This document shows, one piece after another, positions 36,132 to 45,037 of a stretch of DNA of 64,000 nt. The position numbers and the translations under genes were made by a program. Each line of letters opens with the position of its first letter. Within the stretch, counting starts at the first letter, position 1. This DNA comes from Acaryochloris sp. CCMEE 5410 (lineage in GTDB: Bacteria; Cyanobacteriota; Cyanobacteriia; Thermosynechococcales; Thermosynechococcaceae): assembly GCF_000238775.2 (NCBI RefSeq), contig NZ_AFEJ02000002.1:1349501-1413500 (forward strand), given 5' to 3'. The notes under the pieces are model-generated. The model saw only the letters and a program-made list of their open reading frames with translations, searched no databases and was not told where the DNA came from.

Positions 36132-36148
36132 ATTACGCATAACGTAAT
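36132..36148 (-). promoter_or_regulatory. Palindromic operator-like site upstream of higBA
   Basis: ATTACG and CGTAAT form a perfect 6-bp inverted repeat around CATAA, 11 bases upstream of the higB start. HigA proteins typically bind such palindromes to repress their own operon. The role is inferred from position. Confidence 0.6.
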
Positions 36149-36180
36149 ACGTCGACAGTATAGATATTGACGAGGATCAA

Positions 36181-36582
36181 CTATATACTCTCTTCGATTT
36201 TTTTTAGTGAATCCAAGAACTTTGGCTCGCCTAATGCTTTCACCATACCGTTGGGCAAATGCTGCCTGGTTTTTGGGTTAGCCACAAAGGGGGTATCAAG
36301 ATCTGCAGAAAAGAGAACCATCCCTTCATCTTTCAGTAGATCAAAAATAGCAACCAAGAGTTCGGGGACTAACGCAGGGCGATCAATAACTATCGCATCA
36401 GTACTTATTAGACCTCTTTTTCCAGCGGTCATAGATGAGCCACAATCAAGTTCCCACCAGATTGTGTCTTTTATGAAGTATTCTTTTTTCCCAACTTTTT
36501 TGAAGGCTTGAGATAGCCTCGAAAGGCGAAATTCTTTAGATTCTTGATTTTCAAAACAATGGATGAACCAATCTACACTCAT
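36181..36582 (-). CDS. Hypothetical accessory protein
   Basis: The 133-residue cytosolic protein starts MSVDWFIHCFENQESKEFRLSRLSQAFKKVG. It contains WWELDCGSSMTAGK and an alpha/beta C-terminal half (LVPELLVAIFDLLKDEGMVLFSADLDTPFVANP). It sits between the higBA module and an ISAs1 element whose insertion point is 18 bases from its start codon. That insertion has probably separated it from its native promoter. It may be a toxin-immunity or orphan accessory gene, but I cannot assign it. Confidence 0.55.
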   Translation of the reverse strand: MSVDWFIHCFENQESKEFRLSRLSQAFKKVGKKEYFIKDTIWWELDCGSSMTAGKRGLISTDAIVIDRPALVPELLVAIFDLLKDEGMVLFSADLDTPFVANPKTRQHLPNGMVKALGEPKFLDSLKKIEESI

Positions 36583-36609
36583 TTTATTCTGTAAAACCCG
36601 TTTGTCGGG

Positions 36610-37939
36610 CAGGGGCAGCGCAAGAAAAATAAAGCTGTAATATGCTATGGAACTCCATTCTGTTAAAAGGGTTTCCCCATGGCTACAGGATTCAGCAAGC
36701 CTCCTTCCTCACCAGCTTCCACTGACTCATCCTCGTCACTACTGCCAACCACGGATTGCGATCAGGCTTATCAACAACTGTCCGAGTGTTTTCAGGAGTT
36801 GACTGATCCGCGGGGTGGTCAAGGTGTCCAGCATCCGTTTGTCAGCATCGTCGTGATTGGACTGTTAGCCAGTTTAGGTGGCGCACAGGGGTGGGAAGAT
36901 ATTGAAACCTATGGTCTGAGCCATGAAGATTGGTTGTCGAATTTTCTGAGCCTACCGTCCGGGATACCGACAGCAGACACCTATCGACGAGTGTTTGAGC
37001 GTATTTGCCCCACGGCCTTTGAGCGGAGTTTCAATCACTGGTTAGATCAGGTAGTGACGGCCCTCGGCGCTCAAGTGATTCCGATTGATGGCAAACAACT
37101 CAGGGGTTCCTATGACCGCAATCAAGACCAATCCGCCTTGCATCTGGTCAGTGCTTGGGCCAGTGAGTATCGGCTATTTCTTGGACAGGTCAAAGTTGCA
37201 GACAAGAGTAACGAAATTACCGCTATTCCAGCACTGCTAGAGCTATTAGACATTGCCGGGTGCATTATCACCATTGATGCAATGGGAACTCAGCACGAGA
37301 TTGCCCATCGCATTCAAGCTAAAGGCGCTGACTATGTGCTGGCCCTCAAAGAGAATCATCCCACGCTGTTTGAGCAGGTTGAGCAATGGTTTGAAACGGC
37401 TGAAGCGAATGAGTTTAAGGGCATTGAGTACAGCTATGATGTGCGGGTGGAAGCCGGACACCATCGTCGCGAGAAACGACAAGTTTGGGCGGTGTCCCTT
37501 CAACAAATGGGTCCTCTGTACAAGCAGGCGCAGTGGAAGGGCTTGCAAAGCATCGTCAAGGTCGCTCGGACCCGCCACTTGTGGAACAAAACCACCTATG
37601 AGGTGATGTTTTACATCAGTTCTCTACCGCCCATTGCTCAGCAGTTGGGCAAAGCCATCCGCCAGCATTGGTCGATTGAGAACCAACTCCACTGGGTCTT
37701 AGATGTGACCTTTGGCGAAGATGCCAGCCGCATTCGCACAGGACATGCGCCGGAAAACATGGCCATCCTGAAGCGCTGGAGCATCAACCTCCTGAATCAA
37801 GAAACGTCCTTTAAGAAAAGTACCCGTCAAAAACTAAAACGGGCGAGCATGGATGAAGCGTATATGCTCAAAGTTCTAGGTGCTTCTATTCCTTTACAGT
37901 CTAGCCTTTCAGAGGCTTGATTTTCTTGCGCTGCCCCTG
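36610..37939 (+). mobile_element. Complete ISAs1-family insertion sequence, 1330 bp
   Basis: The 19-bp ends CAGGGGCAGCGCAAGAAAA (36610-36628) and their exact complement (37921-37939) bound the element. A 10-bp direct repeat GTTTGTCGGG flanks it (36600-36609 and 37940-37949). It carries one intact transposase gene. Perfect ends, a perfect duplication and an unbroken gene point to a recent, probably active copy. The target CCCG-TTTGT-CGGG is a small palindrome. Confidence 0.95.
36679..37920 (+). CDS. ISAs1-family transposase
   Basis: The 413-residue DDE transposase has an N-terminal helper domain (FQELTDPRGGQGVQHPFVSIVVIGLLASLGGAQGWEDI) and TYRRVFERI. The catalytic core shows PIDGKQLRGSYD, ITIDAMGTQHEIA (second Asp), and REHW-like IRQHWSIENQLHWVLDVTFGEDASRIRTG with the catalytic Glu. 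The length is normal for ISAs1. It starts 70 bases inside the left end and stops just before the right inverted repeat. No disabling mutation is seen. Confidence 0.94.
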   Translation: MATGFSKPPSSPASTDSSSSLLPTTDCDQAYQQLSECFQELTDPRGGQGVQHPFVSIVVIGLLASLGGAQGWEDIETYGLSHEDWLSNFLSLPSGIPTADTYRRVFERICPTAFERSFNHWLDQVVTALGAQVIPIDGKQLRGSYDRNQDQSALHLVSAWASEYRLFLGQVKVADKSNEITAIPALLELLDIAGCIITIDAMGTQHEIAHRIQAKGADYVLALKENHPTLFEQVEQWFETAEANEFKGIEYSYDVRVEAGHHRREKRQVWAVSLQQMGPLYKQAQWKGLQSIVKVARTRHLWNKTTYEVMFYISSLPPIAQQLGKAIRQHWSIENQLHWVLDVTFGEDASRIRTGHAPENMAILKRWSINLLNQETSFKKSTRQKLKRASMDEAYMLKVLGASIPLQSSLSEA

Positions 37940-38010
37940 GTTTGTCGGGCCATAACAAACAGCTTGGATTTCAGGAACTTAACAACCCGCAGAACCAATG
38001 CAATGGCTTG

Positions 38011-38271
38011 TTATACATCTCCCTCTAGCATGGGAAGGTATTTATCGATTTCATCGTCGGATGCCTTCCAATTGTCCCCCCGGACCTCATGAAGTTTGGT
38101 AAGGCCAAGTAGTGAAAGCGGATCCTCTGCAACATACTCGTTACCTTTGCCAGAGGCTGTCCAGACCATCTCTTGATCGGCGTTCACGACTCTTGAAGCA
38201 ATGGTGAATCCCATTGACGCTAATGCGAGAATTGCCGGAACTTCAACATTGGCCATAGATACAATTTTCAT
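38011..38271 (-). CDS. Hypothetical protein
   Basis: The 86-residue protein starts MKIVSMANVEVPAILALASMGFTI. It continues VWTASGKGNEYVAEDPLSLLGLTKLHEVRGDNW and ends DKYLPMLEGDV. No signal peptide is convincing. The ATG at 38271 is preferred to 38328. It lies between the ISAs1 element and the MITE-like repeat. It is probably a genuine small accessory gene, with no recognisable family. Confidence 0.5.
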   Translation of the reverse strand: MKIVSMANVEVPAILALASMGFTIASRVVNADQEMVWTASGKGNEYVAEDPLSLLGLTKLHEVRGDNWKASDDEIDKYLPMLEGDV

Positions 38272-38360
38272 AGTCAGAAATTTTGTCCTGATTGTTTGAT
38301 GCTTAACAGTTAGGGTAGTAGCTGCCAACAGTTACCATTCAGCAGTTATATGAAAATACT

Positions 38361-38632
38361 ACTTGGCGTTCGCGTAATAAATTCGCGAAACAAACATTCG
38401 CCTAAATATACCTAAAACCCTCACTAGAAAATGGATACAGCATTAGTTCTGTTTGTGAAAGGCTATTTCTTTCCTCAAAATATTGCATTAGATTGCTCAG
38501 TTTATGAGTCTAATCAGACAAAGAATAATCTTTCAGAAGGATGAATTTACAGGCTGTAACGATTACATAGAGAGAGTTATAAGCTTTTTGAACAAGAAAT
38601 CTTTTTGCATTTCTATAACGCGAACGCCAAGT
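38361..38632. mobile_element. MITE-like element, 272 bp, no coding capacity
   Basis: The 15-bp sequence ACTTGGCGTTCGCGT (38361-38375) is repeated in perfect inverted orientation at 38618-38632. The pair is flanked by the direct repeat ACT (38358-38360 and 38633-38635). The 272-base interior is AT-rich and has no open frame. This is the structure of a miniature non-autonomous transposon. No parent element sharing these ends is present in the window, so family is unknown. It abuts the last codon of the TPR gene, whose stop lies at the right duplication. Confidence 0.75.
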
Positions 38633-38633
38633 A

Positions 38634-39581
38634 CTAGGCTGATGTATGAATAGGGATGTTATCGAGCCAATCCCATTGCTCCCTCTCAACTAGCTCAGAT
38701 AAATCGGCCCAAAGCTCCTTACTCAGACTACCTGTTGCAGCTTCCACGATGTATTGGCCCAAGAGATCCTTCGCTAGCCCAGGATCAGCAGACCATCGCA
38801 CTAAAAGTCTTTTAAACTCTAGAGTTGCCCCCCGTAAATCACCGGACTTCCAAAGGCAATAAGCTTTTTGCTCCAATAAGAGTTCATAACGCCAAGCCCG
38901 AAAACTGGTAAAAAAGGAAGCTTTGACTTGGCTGTAGGCACGATAAGCCTCTACCCATTTCTCAAGATCGTGCAGGCAGTGAGCACGATAAAGCAAAGCC
39001 CATTGATGCTCCTTATCCTCTGCTAATACAGCTTCAAAGTGTTGAAGGGCTTCTTCAACGGAATGGCTCTTATCGCGATAACAGAGTGATCCGAGCGTAT
39101 ACTGCACATGCGCATCAGTTGGAGCAAGAGTTTGAGCCTTGTAAGCAGAACGCCATGCAGTGTTCCATACTTTTCTCGCATTAATTTCTTCTAAGCACTC
39201 TGCAGTTTCCTGAGCTGATATTGCTCGTGAGTGATGCACAAAGTGATCATCTGGAGTTATGCTCAGGGCTGTCTTATAGACTCTATCGAGAGCAAGCCAT
39301 GCTCGATAAGACCAGGACAATTCTGGTTCAAGAAATATAGCCAGTTGCTTCAATCGTTCTTGGGGAAGCATGTCAATATGAACCGTATCTTGCAAAAAGA
39401 TCTTCAGATCAATCTTTTCAGCTTCTGCAACATCACTAATTTCAATATTTTTCTCTAGCCACAACACCATTTCTTGCTTTGGAGACAGCGTACTAGAAGA
39501 ATGCTGCTTATCAAGTTTTCCTCGAAGTTGAGCACGGTTGCGTTGATCTCTTAGCCCAGTTTTTACTGGAGAACGTGGCAT
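38634..39581 (-). CDS. TPR-like repeat protein
   Basis: The 315-residue cytosolic protein has an N-terminal basic, Ser-rich stretch. Repeated 34-residue helical pairs follow over about 135-275, of TPR type (AYKAQTLAPTDAHVQYTLGSLCYRD, ALQHFEAVLAEDKEHQWALLYRAHCLHDLEKWVEAYRAYSQV, KSGDLRGATLEFKRLL). TPR proteins scaffold protein complexes; the partner is unknown. Its stop codon (38634-38636) lies at the edge of the MITE-like repeat, so the C-terminus may have been altered by that insertion. No operon partner is evident. Confidence 0.75.
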   Translation of the reverse strand: MPRSPVKTGLRDQRNRAQLRGKLDKQHSSSTLSPKQEMVLWLEKNIEISDVAEAEKIDLKIFLQDTVHIDMLPQERLKQLAIFLEPELSWSYRAWLALDRVYKTALSITPDDHFVHHSRAISAQETAECLEEINARKVWNTAWRSAYKAQTLAPTDAHVQYTLGSLCYRDKSHSVEEALQHFEAVLAEDKEHQWALLYRAHCLHDLEKWVEAYRAYSQVKASFFTSFRAWRYELLLEQKAYCLWKSGDLRGATLEFKRLLVRWSADPGLAKDLLGQYIVEAATGSLSKELWADLSELVEREQWDWLDNIPIHTSA

Positions 39582-39707
39582 TTACCCCTCCATATCACAA
39601 GGAAACTTTACTATAGTTAGCAGGCCACTTCCTTCTTAACATAAGTGAATTGGTGGTTCATCCAACTCTCAATGCAGATTCGAAGTGAATTCCCGATAAA
39701 GCAGAGG

Positions 39708-41093
39708 TTATTTCAGTCGTTCTTGGCACAATTGCCGGAAATGATCGCCTCGTTTCTCAAAGTTTTGATATTGGTCAAAACTAGCACAAGCAGGTGATAA
39801 GAGCACACTTTTAGCTTGGAGCGAAGGGGCCAATTCAGCAGCTTTGGTAACCGCCTTATCCATTGTTTCTACGATTTCATAATCGTTATATCCAATCGCC
39901 TTAAGGCGCTGGCTAAAAGCATCGGCAGCACTGCCAATCAATAACACCTTGGCCGCTTGAGTCTGAATGGTTTGCAGCCATGCCTGATCGTCACCAACTT
40001 TAGCTTCCCCACCCGCGATCAGAATGGCAGGACGATTGACCGCAGCCAAGCCAGTTTGGGCTGCTTCATAATTCGTGGCCTTGCTGTCATTGATAAAATC
40101 TATGCCCTGCCAGGTACAGATATGTTCTAGGCGATGGGCCACACCGGGAAACGTGGATACGGCAGTTGCGATCGCATCCTTCTCAATCCCCGCCAAATGA
40201 GCCACAGCAACTGCCAGTAAAAGGTTCTGCTGGTTATGAACCCCCAACATCCGCATGGAGGATACCGGCACAATGGGTTCTCCTTCCACCTTCACCCATC
40301 CCTCTTCAATAAAAATATTGGGCACTGGACAGCGTTGACCATTACAGGCATCCGGCAAACTGGGGCCATGACTACTCGTCCAATAGGCATCCGCCCATCG
40401 CCAAGGCAAGCCTTTGATCAAGCCTTGATCATCACCATTGAGAATTTTCTGTTTGGACTGATTGAGAAGTAGGGCCTTAATTTCGCGATAGCACTCAACG
40501 GTGCCGTGCCGCTCCAGATGATCAGGGGAGAAGGTCGTCCAGACACCAATCGTGGGGGCTAGGGTGGGGGAGGATTCAATTTGATAGCTACTCACCTCCG
40601 CAATCACCCAGTCCAGCGGATCGCCTGCTAGGGCCAATTCACAGGCACTGTAGCCAATATTGCCGCAGGCGGGTGCCCGCAACCCCGCCGCCTTAAAGAT
40701 GGCTTCAACAATCGCAGTGGTAGTGGTTTTGCCATTGGTCCCCGTAATTCCGACCCAAGGATATTGCTTGAGGTATCGCCAGGCCAGTTCAAGTTCACCA
40801 AAGGTCTCAATGCCTTGAGATCGTGCCTCTTCCAGGGCAGGCAACTGCCACGGCACTCCAGGACTGACCACAATCCGATCAGGGCGAGTCAGCCCCAGGT
40901 CCGCCAAGGCTGATAGGGAAAATTTCAGATTTAAATGGACGGAGATACCTTCTGTTGCCAAGGTTTTCTGAGTCGCCACTAACCCTTCTGAATGGCCTGC
41001 ATCACCCACCGAAACTTGCCACCCCTCCCGGCGCAGCAGACGAGCAGCCGCGATACCGGAGCGACCAAGACCAATAATATGAACAGCAGGCAT
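39708..41093 (-). CDS. murD: UDP-N-acetylmuramoylalanine-D-glutamate ligase
   Basis: The 461-residue Mur ligase adds D-glutamate to UDP-MurNAc-L-alanine in cytosolic peptidoglycan precursor synthesis. The N-terminal Rossmann motif [15 protein letters not shown] and the ATP loop [18 protein letters not shown] are clear. So are [31 protein letters not shown] and FINDSKATN, and the C-terminal [19 protein letters not shown]. The in-frame TTG at 41105 is possible, but ATG 41093 gives the normal [13 protein letters not shown] start. It stands alone and not in a dcw cluster, as usual in cyanobacteria. Confidence 0.95.
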   Translation of the reverse strand: MPAVHIIGLGRSGIAAARLLRREGWQVSVGDAGHSEGLVATQKTLATEGISVHLNLKFSLSALADLGLTRPDRIVVSPGVPWQLPALEEARSQGIETFGELELAWRYLKQYPWVGITGTNGKTTTTAIVEAIFKAAGLRAPACGNIGYSACELALAGDPLDWVIAEVSSYQIESSPTLAPTIGVWTTFSPDHLERHGTVECYREIKALLLNQSKQKILNGDDQGLIKGLPWRWADAYWTSSHGPSLPDACNGQRCPVPNIFIEEGWVKVEGEPIVPVSSMRMLGVHNQQNLLLAVAVAHLAGIEKDAIATAVSTFPGVAHRLEHICTWQGIDFINDSKATNYEAAQTGLAAVNRPAILIAGGEAKVGDDQAWLQTIQTQAAKVLLIGSAADAFSQRLKAIGYNDYEIVETMDKAVTKAAELAPSLQAKSVLLSPACASFDQYQNFEKRGDHFRQLCQERLK

Positions 41094-41165
41094 AGAAGGG
41101 AGCAAAGTGATTCAGCAATCCTGATCGTATCGCTTGGTGGTCCCTTTGCTCCAATTAAATGCTTC

Positions 41166-42212
41166 TTAGGGATAAATTAAAATCTTATAGGTCTCAGGTC
41201 CAGGAGAAACCGCCTGCTCGACCGCATTCGCTAAGTCTTGAAGCGGATAGCGATCGCTGACTAAGGCATCGACATCAATTCGCTGGTTGAAAATAATGTC
41301 CGCCGACTGTTTCTGTAATCGAAAAGAAGAGCTATAGCTACCAATCAAATCGATTTCGCGACGATACAAGACATTGGGATTAATGGGAATTTCGACCTCA
41401 TCCGGGAATTCAGCGAAGAACAGAATCTTGCCTCCCTTGCGGGTACAGTCGAGGGCTTGGAAAAAAGCTTTATCACTGGGCACTGCCAACAGGCTGACAT
41501 CTACCCCCATACCATTCGTCAGGTCTTGAATCTTTGTGGCTAGGTCTGGATCGCGGGCATCAAAGGCCGCCGTCGCTCCGACTTGCTTCGCTTTTTCAAT
41601 CCGTGTGGGTAAGAGATCGGTTGTAATGGCCCGGCCTCCCACATAATTGACGAGCATGACGAACATTAAGCCAATCGGGCCAGCTCCCGTAATCAGCACC
41701 GTTTGCCCTGGCTTGATATCGGCTTTGGTGACGGCCTTCAAACAGCAGTTAGTGGGTTCAACAAAGCTCGCTTGCTCAAAGGAAATATCATCAGGGATTT
41801 CGATTAAGCCACCCCGCTCAACAATATGCCCCGGCACTTTCACATAATCAGCAAACCCACCGCCGCTGGGGCTAAATCCTGCCGTGGTGGTGATATTTTT
41901 ATACACGTCGCACATGGAGAAGTTGTCATTTAGACAATACTCACAGTGCATACAGGGAATATGGTGCAGAACAACCACCCGTTGCCCCACCTGCCAGTCT
42001 TTAACCTCAGAACCCACAGCCGCAATCTCGCCTGCCGTCTCATGACCAAAGATTCGGGGCGGCTCGTAGAGGGGATAGCGAATTTTTTTAATGTCGGATT
42101 GACAGAGACCCACTACTTTGACTTGAACGAGAACCTCATCTGCACCTACCTCAGGCTTTGGTATCTCTTCATAGCTGAGCTGATTAACCCCGCGAAAGAC
42201 TTGAGCTTTCAT
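41166..42212 (-). CDS. Zinc-dependent alcohol/polyol dehydrogenase
   Basis: The 348-residue medium-chain dehydrogenase has catalytic zinc ligands in GLCQSDIKK and GHETAGEIAAVGSEV. The structural zinc motif is C-x2-C-x2-C-x7-C (CMHCEYCLNDNFSMC). The NAD-binding Rossmann motif is GAGPIGLMFVMLV, followed by TTDLLPTRIEKAK, where an acidic residue predicts NAD. It resembles sorbitol or threonine dehydrogenases; substrate is unknown. It lies 73 bases upstream of murD on the same strand but is probably independent. Confidence 0.88.
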   Translation of the reverse strand: MKAQVFRGVNQLSYEEIPKPEVGADEVLVQVKVVGLCQSDIKKIRYPLYEPPRIFGHETAGEIAAVGSEVKDWQVGQRVVVLHHIPCMHCEYCLNDNFSMCDVYKNITTTAGFSPSGGGFADYVKVPGHIVERGGLIEIPDDISFEQASFVEPTNCCLKAVTKADIKPGQTVLITGAGPIGLMFVMLVNYVGGRAITTDLLPTRIEKAKQVGATAAFDARDPDLATKIQDLTNGMGVDVSLLAVPSDKAFFQALDCTRKGGKILFFAEFPDEVEIPINPNVLYRREIDLIGSYSSSFRLQKQSADIIFNQRIDVDALVSDRYPLQDLANAVEQAVSPGPETYKILIYP

Positions 42213-42275
42213 GCTTCCCGAACCCTAACAAACGTCTGTTTTCAGCTTATCGTGTTGCTTCCTGCCCCTCAAGCT

Positions 42276-42305
42276 ATGAAACCCCACCAGCAGGCAGGGT
42301 TTCAT
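42276..42305. terminator. Hairpin between desC and the dehydrogenase gene
   Basis: The 9-bp arms ATGAAACCC and GGGTTTCAT (42276-42284, 42297-42305) enclose a 12-base loop, with TTTT following on the plus strand. On the minus strand it lies 27 bases beyond the desC stop, where it may end that transcript, although the U-tract is weak in that direction. Confidence 0.55.
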
Positions 42306-42332
42306 TTTAATGATTATGGGAGGTGTTGGGGG

Positions 42333-43175
42333 CTAGGCACCATCATTGGATGCCAGTTGTTGGGCATTAGGCAGGCGAACTTTATCCGCTAAGCCCAGAG
42401 ATTGGAGTAACTGCACCATCATCCAAGTGGTATCAATTTCCCACCATTGCAAGCCATGGCGAGCAGACTGAGGAAACGCATGGTGGTTATTGTGCCAGCC
42501 TTCACCATAGGTGAGGAGGGCAACCCACCAGCAATTGGTGGATTGGTCATCAGACTCATAGGTTTTATAGCCAAACTTATGGGTGGCACTATTTACAAAC
42601 CAAGTACAGTGATACACCAACACCAAGCGGACAAAAATACCCCAAACTACTAGAGGCCAACCGCCAATAAAGTAAAGTAACACCCCAAAGACAATTTGCA
42701 TGGGGAAGAAGTAGTCATCTAAAAACCGATAAAAGGGATCGGTGTTGATGTCTTTCGTCAGTTTGTCAATGTCTGCTTCTGCAGGGATTTCATGAATCAT
42801 CCAGCCCATATGGCTCCACCAGAAGCCGTTACGGGAATTATGCTGATCCAGATCCGTATCAGAATGCATATGGTGGTTGCGATGCAAGCCAACCCACCAA
42901 ATCACGCCGCCCTCACAGGCTAAGGATCCGCAAAAGACGAGAAAATACTCCAGCCACTTGGGGGTTTTGAAACTGCGGTGGGTGAGCATCCGATGCCAAC
43001 CCAGGGTGATACCGAGTCCACCGGTAACCCAGTGAAAAAAGACGGCAAAGCCGACGGCTGCCCAGCTAAAGTTGCTAGGTAAGAAGGCAAATAATGCTCC
43101 AATATGGATGGCAATTAGGACCACAATAAAGGTCCAATCACGCTTAAGCTGTGATGGCGGTGTTGCGATAGTCAT
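42333..43175 (-). CDS. desC: Acyl-lipid Delta9 desaturase
   Basis: The 280-residue membrane di-iron desaturase has the three His boxes HRMLTH (61-66), HRNHH (98-102) and HNNHH (228-232). Four hydrophobic segments lie in two pairs. It introduces the first double bond into C16/C18 acyl chains on membrane glycerolipids, using ferredoxin as electron donor, in thylakoid and plasma membranes. The segments LGITLGWHRMLTHRSFK and EGWHNNHHAFPQSARHGL are typical of DesC. Cold may raise its expression in relatives; no regulatory site was identified here. Confidence 0.93.
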   Translation of the reverse strand: MTIATPPSQLKRDWTFIVVLIAIHIGALFAFLPSNFSWAAVGFAVFFHWVTGGLGITLGWHRMLTHRSFKTPKWLEYFLVFCGSLACEGGVIWWVGLHRNHHMHSDTDLDQHNSRNGFWWSHMGWMIHEIPAEADIDKLTKDINTDPFYRFLDDYFFPMQIVFGVLLYFIGGWPLVVWGIFVRLVLVYHCTWFVNSATHKFGYKTYESDDQSTNCWWVALLTYGEGWHNNHHAFPQSARHGLQWWEIDTTWMMVQLLQSLGLADKVRLPNAQQLASNDGA

Positions 43176-43326
43176 TTAGTCTCTTTGTAAATGAATATTT
43201 CGACAAGAAAACAAGGGTAAATCTAATCCAGGATTCTCAAACTTGCCTAATCTCCGCCTAAGCTCTGTACGTCCACAGCGATCAAAATCAAGCCTTGGCT
43301 GTACGTTGTAAAGAAAAAGTTGCTCT

Positions 43327-44559
43327 ATGAAACCCCTTACACAGCTAGAGGCAGCCGAACAGGCAATGTCTCTCATCTTTTCTAAGATTGACACTCAAGT
43401 CAAGAAAAACTTAACACAAATATTAAAATCTTTTCATAATTGCCGCTTGGGTCCCCATCATTTTGCTAGTGTATCGGGTTACGGTCATGACGATTTAGGG
43501 CGGCAAGTCCTGGATCAAGTCTTTGCCGAAGTCATGGGCGCAGAAGCAGCTCTAGTGCGGGTCCAATTTGTATCCGGTACCCATGCGATCGCAGCTGCTC
43601 TATTTGGCGTATTGCGCCCTGGTGACCAGATGTTATCCGTGGCCGGAGCCCCCTACGATACTTTAGAAGAAGTGATTGGCATTCGCGGAGAAGGCCAAGG
43701 CTCCCTTAAAGAGTTTGGGGTGGAGTATCGGCAACTGGAGTTAACCCCAGCCGGAACCATCGATTGGCCAGCCTTAGAAACCAGCATTCAACCCCAAACG
43801 CGCCTCGTCTTGATTCAACGATCCTGTGGCTATAGTTGGCGGCCCAGTTTAAGTATTGAAGAGATTGGCAAAATTGTGGACCGGGTAAAAGCCCAAAACC
43901 CGAATACTATTTGTTTTGTTGATAATTGCTATGGGGAATTTATCGCAGATCGGGAGCCTCCCGCCGTCGGGGCCGATCTGATTGCTGGGTCCCTAATTAA
44001 AAATCCTGGGGGCACCATTGTCACTGCCGGGGGATATATTGCTGGGCGGCGTGATCTGGTGGAAGCTGCAGCCTGTCGATTGACCTCACCAGGGATTGGC
44101 TCAGCCGGAGGAGCGACCTTGGATCAAACCCGGTTGATGTTTCAAGGGTTATTTTTAGCCCCGCAAATGGTGGGGGAAGCCATGAAGGGCAATCATCTAG
44201 TGGCCCATGTGTTTCAGGAGCTGGGCTATCCAGTTAATCCCTTGCCCGAAGCCCCGCGTCGAGATGTGATCCAGGCGGTAAAGCTCGGATCTGCAGAAAA
44301 ATTAGTGGCCTTTTGTCAGGCTTTTCAGCAATATTCACCCGTGGGGTCTTATCTCGATCCGATGCCTGCTCCGATGCCGGGCTATGAGAGTAATTTAGTG
44401 ATGGCGGGGGGCACTTTTATAGATGGCAGTACCTCAGAACTCTCTGCCGATGGACCGTTGCGAGAGCCCTATATTGTCTTCTGTCAGGGAGGAACCCATT
44501 GGACTCATGTTGCGATCGCATTAGAAGCTGCCATTGAAGCCGTCGGTCCCGCCTCTTAA
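43327..44559 (+). CDS. YnbB/aluminium-resistance family PLP enzyme
   Basis: The 410-residue pyridoxal-phosphate protein belongs to the methionine gamma-lyase-like family first called aluminium resistance protein (YnbB). Typical segments are HHFASVSGYGHDDLGR, VRVQFVSGTHAIAAALFG and TICFVDNCYGEF with the PLP-ring Asp. K225 in GSLIKNPGGTIVTAGGYIAG is the likely Schiff-base Lys, and the protein ends in REPYIVFCQGGTHWTHVA. The reaction is uncertain; a C-S lyase is inferred by fold. It is divergent from desC, with about 150 bases of promoter between them. Confidence 0.9.
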   Translation: MKPLTQLEAAEQAMSLIFSKIDTQVKKNLTQILKSFHNCRLGPHHFASVSGYGHDDLGRQVLDQVFAEVMGAEAALVRVQFVSGTHAIAAALFGVLRPGDQMLSVAGAPYDTLEEVIGIRGEGQGSLKEFGVEYRQLELTPAGTIDWPALETSIQPQTRLVLIQRSCGYSWRPSLSIEEIGKIVDRVKAQNPNTICFVDNCYGEFIADREPPAVGADLIAGSLIKNPGGTIVTAGGYIAGRRDLVEAAACRLTSPGIGSAGGATLDQTRLMFQGLFLAPQMVGEAMKGNHLVAHVFQELGYPVNPLPEAPRRDVIQAVKLGSAEKLVAFCQAFQQYSPVGSYLDPMPAPMPGYESNLVMAGGTFIDGSTSELSADGPLREPYIVFCQGGTHWTHVAIALEAAIEAVGPAS

Positions 44560-44566
44560 TCAAAAA

Positions 44567-44589
44567 GGGCCTGTTGATGTAACAGGCCC
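44567..44589. terminator. Bidirectional terminator after the YnbB-like gene
   Basis: A perfect 9-bp stem GGGCCTGTT/AACAGGCCC (44567-44575, 44581-44589) with a 5-base loop begins 8 bases after the stop. A-tract upstream and only partial T-tract downstream suggest it mainly serves the minus-strand NifU-type gene. Confidence 0.8.
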
Positions 44590-44614
44590 CCGATTATTTC
44601 AAATTTGCGGTGAT

Positions 44615-44857
44615 TTAAAAGACCTGCTCAACCTCAGCAATCTCAGGGATGGTGTCTCTTAATTTGCGTTCAATCCCCATCTTTAAAGTCATGGCAGAGC
44701 TAGGACAAGATCCACAGGCCCCTTGTAGGCGTAGCTTCACTACAGGACCTTCGACTTCAACCAACTCAACATTGCCGCCGTCTGCCATCAGGTAGGGACG
44801 CAGCTCATCTAATACTGTTTCGACGTTTTCGGGATTAAGTTCTAACGTTTGTGACAT
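44615..44857 (-). CDS. NifU-type iron-sulfur scaffold protein
   Basis: The 80-residue protein corresponds to the C-terminal domain of NifU. It starts [30 protein letters not shown], with the cluster-binding CGSC (C48, C51) in [22 protein letters not shown]. Such stand-alone proteins (CnfU/NfuA type) assemble [2Fe-2S] or [4Fe-4S] clusters and deliver them, notably to photosystem I in cyanobacteria. It is cytosolic. The length is typical. It is monocistronic, with a terminator on the convergent side. Confidence 0.93.
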   Translation of the reverse strand: MSQTLELNPENVETVLDELRPYLMADGGNVELVEVEGPVVKLRLQGACGSCPSSAMTLKMGIERKLRDTIPEIAEVEQVF

Positions 44858-44987
44858 GACTAAACCTTGGTGTGCTGATCTATATTGTAGCGATTGCAGT
44901 AGAGACCTTATACGCCTGAACGATATCCATCTCTAACTGCCTGCAGAGAGTCCCTGCATTAATGAGGGTCTCAAATAGTCAAAAATA

Positions 44988-45013
44988 AAGGGTGAAGGCT
45001 AACCTTCACCCTT
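44988..45013 (-). terminator. Intrinsic terminator of the DUF3155 gene
   Basis: An 11-bp perfect stem (44988-44998 with 45003-45013) has a 4-base loop. Read on the minus strand, it is followed by TTTATTTTT, a good U-tract. It lies 24 bases beyond the DUF3155 stop. Confidence 0.9.
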
Positions 45014-45037
45014 ATTAAAAATTAGGAGCTTGAACTA

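Noticed and set aside
34000-39600. CRISPR array, prophage or integrase-bounded island
   Set aside because: No regularly spaced repeats, integrase, phage structural gene or tRNA-linked att site was found in the accessory block.
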